A stretch of DNA of 56,452 bases from a bacterium HR17 (GTDB lineage: Bacteria > Armatimonadota > Fervidibacteria > Fervidibacterales > Fervidibacteraceae). Position 1 is the stretch's first letter; the number at the start of each line of letters is the position of its first letter. The stretch lies in assembly GCA_002898575.1 (NCBI GenBank), contig BEHT01000023.1, forward strand, positions 1 to 56,452, written 5' to 3'. The notes beneath the pieces were generated by a model that did no database searches, was not told where the DNA came from, and saw nothing but the letters and a program-made list of their open reading frames with translations. Of the stretch, positions 55,340-56,452 are shown piece after piece. The translations under genes and the position numbers were made by a program.

Positions 55340-56452
55340 GTGACGACGGTGCGATGGCTTTGGGCTTGTTGCGTGTTGTGGTTACCGCTGCACGGCTATG
55401 CCCAAACAGGGTATACTTACCGCCTTTATACCGCTCGTGACGGAGAGCGCCCCGCCGATATCGCCCACCGATTTACCGTGCCCCTCAAAGAGTTGTTGCG
55501 GGTTAACCCTTTGATGGAGGCTGATCGCCCGCTGCGGAGGGGCGAGGTCGTATTGGTGCCTGTTAAAGCCGCGTCTGCCAAACCGTCGCCGACACCATCG
55601 CACCGCTCGTCTTCGTTCCAATCCCCTCCGTCTGTCGCCCGCGCGTATTGGGTTTACACTGTTCAATCCGGCGACACACTGGAATCAGTTGCGCACCGGT
55701 TTGGCATTTCTGTCACCGCGTTAGCACAAGCCAACGGCTTGTCCAACCATGCGCCGTTGGTCGTCGGGCAAGTGTTGATGGTGCCTGTCGTGGAGCAATC
55801 AATGAGCGTTTCGTTCACAGCGCCGTCCAATGTCACAACTGTTCGCAATGTGGCTTCTCGCCGAGTTTCACCGTTGCCTGCGCCGCGCGTTTTCGGACAT
55901 GTCGGCGTCGTTGTGGTTTCCACAGCCGCCATTCGGAGCGCTCCCCATCGCACCGCGACGGTTTGGAGCCGCGTTTTTAAAGGCACTCTGCTGGTCATCA
56001 CACAAGAGCGCGACCAGTGGTGGGGCGTGTTGATGATCAACGGCGCGACCGGTTGGGTTCCTAAAACAGCGGTGCGCAAAACCGGACAACCCCTCTTATG
56101 GGACGATATGATGCAAGTGTTTGCACAAAATGGCGGCAGTGGGCAAGCTCTCGTCGTGCGCGAAGCGGTGCGCTATTTGGGAGCGCCATATCGTTATGGT
56201 GGCACTTCGCCGCTCAGCGGTTTGGATTGCTCCGCATTTGTCCAACAAGTGTTCGCGCGCCGAGGTGTTCGGCTCCCCCGCACTGCTGCCGAACAAGCAC
56301 AGGTCGGCATACCGGTCTCCGTCGCCGATTTGCGCCCAGGCGACCGCCTTTACTTTTCCGTGCGGGGGCGTCGGGTTGACCACTGCGGCATTTACATCGG
56401 CAACGGTTTGTTCATCCACGCTTCGGGACGGCACGACGCAGTCGTTATCAGC
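55340..56452 (+). CDS. Exported LysM/SH3/NlpC-P60 cell-wall hydrolase (partial, 3' end missing)
   Basis: 371 codons with no stop before the window edge. A signal peptide (RWLWACCVLWLPLHGYAQ, about 5-22) is followed by a LysM repeat (about 25-73), a Pro/Ser linker, a second LysM ('VYTVQSGDTLESVAHRFGIS', about 111-155), an SH3-like region (about 190-255), and an NlpC/P60 domain with catalytic Cys in GLDCSAFVQQVF and His in RVDHCGIYIG. It should cleave peptidoglycan stem peptides. The start is GTG 55340 or GTG 55349; an overlapping ORF in another frame is not real. Confidence 0.9.
   Translation, partial: MTTVRWLWACCVLWLPLHGYAQTGYTYRLYTARDGERPADIAHRFTVPLKELLRVNPLMEADRPLRRGEVVLVPVKAASAKPSPTPSHRSSSFQSPPSVARAYWVYTVQSGDTLESVAHRFGISVTALAQANGLSNHAPLVVGQVLMVPVVEQSMSVSFTAPSNVTTVRNVASRRVSPLPAPRVFGHVGVVVVSTAAIRSAPHRTATVWSRVFKGTLLVITQERDQWWGVLMINGATGWVPKTAVRKTGQPLLWDDMMQVFAQNGGSGQALVVREAVRYLGAPYRYGGTSPLSGLDCSAFVQQVFARRGVRLPRTAAEQAQVGIPVSVADLRPGDRLYFSVRGRRVDHCGIYIGNGLFIHASGRHDAVVIS

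Overview
The window is about 56 kb of GC-rich DNA (near 60% by eye), almost wholly coding. It is probably chromosomal DNA of a thermophilic bacterium. Gene content hints at the Armatimonadota/Fervidibacter area: two H-X9-DG prepilins behind a GntR/LacI-type regulator, a UPF0182 protein, paired Gfo/Idh/MocA oxidoreductases, an archaeal-type Ogg2 glycosylase and several zinc-binding ribosomal proteins. That placement is inference; no 16S rRNA gene is present.

Left part (1-31 kb), mixed housekeeping genes: rtcB; a PqqD-like/FtsX-type permease/ABC ATPase cassette closed by an intrinsic terminator; thiC; a large repeat array; metG; a UPF0182 membrane protein; serS; a minus-strand operon of regulator, two prepilins and a small membrane protein; a second repeat array; a GlsB-type protein; HD-GYP phosphodiesterase overlapping a small diheme protein; parB; dtd; two oxidoreductases; a polysaccharide deacetylase, NAGPA-type protein and cdd in an overlapping run; an Ogg2-type glycosylase; a MEMO1-like protein; an SSB-like protein; mtaB; an unknown coiled-coil protein; gatB-cvpA.

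Right part (31-55.3 kb) is one long co-directional translation superoperon: rpsL-rpsG-fusA, then S10, spc and alpha genes, then truA-rplM-rpsI. A good promoter precedes rpsL. tuf is absent from its usual place. The order is conventional except between rpsQ and rplN, where a second EF-G-like gene and six copies of a structured repeat interrupt the spc block. A LysM/SH3/NlpC-P60 hydrolase runs off the right edge.

The most unusual signals are: (1) a dispersed repeat of two hairpin arms on a shared outer stem, in three arrays plus a half copy inside a prepilin leader flanked by a 28-bp duplication; (2) near absence of TCGA (about 8 seen) and GGCC (about 9 seen); (3) the EF-G paralogue without the catalytic histidine inside the spc operon; (4) an S8 protein with about 75 extra internal residues.
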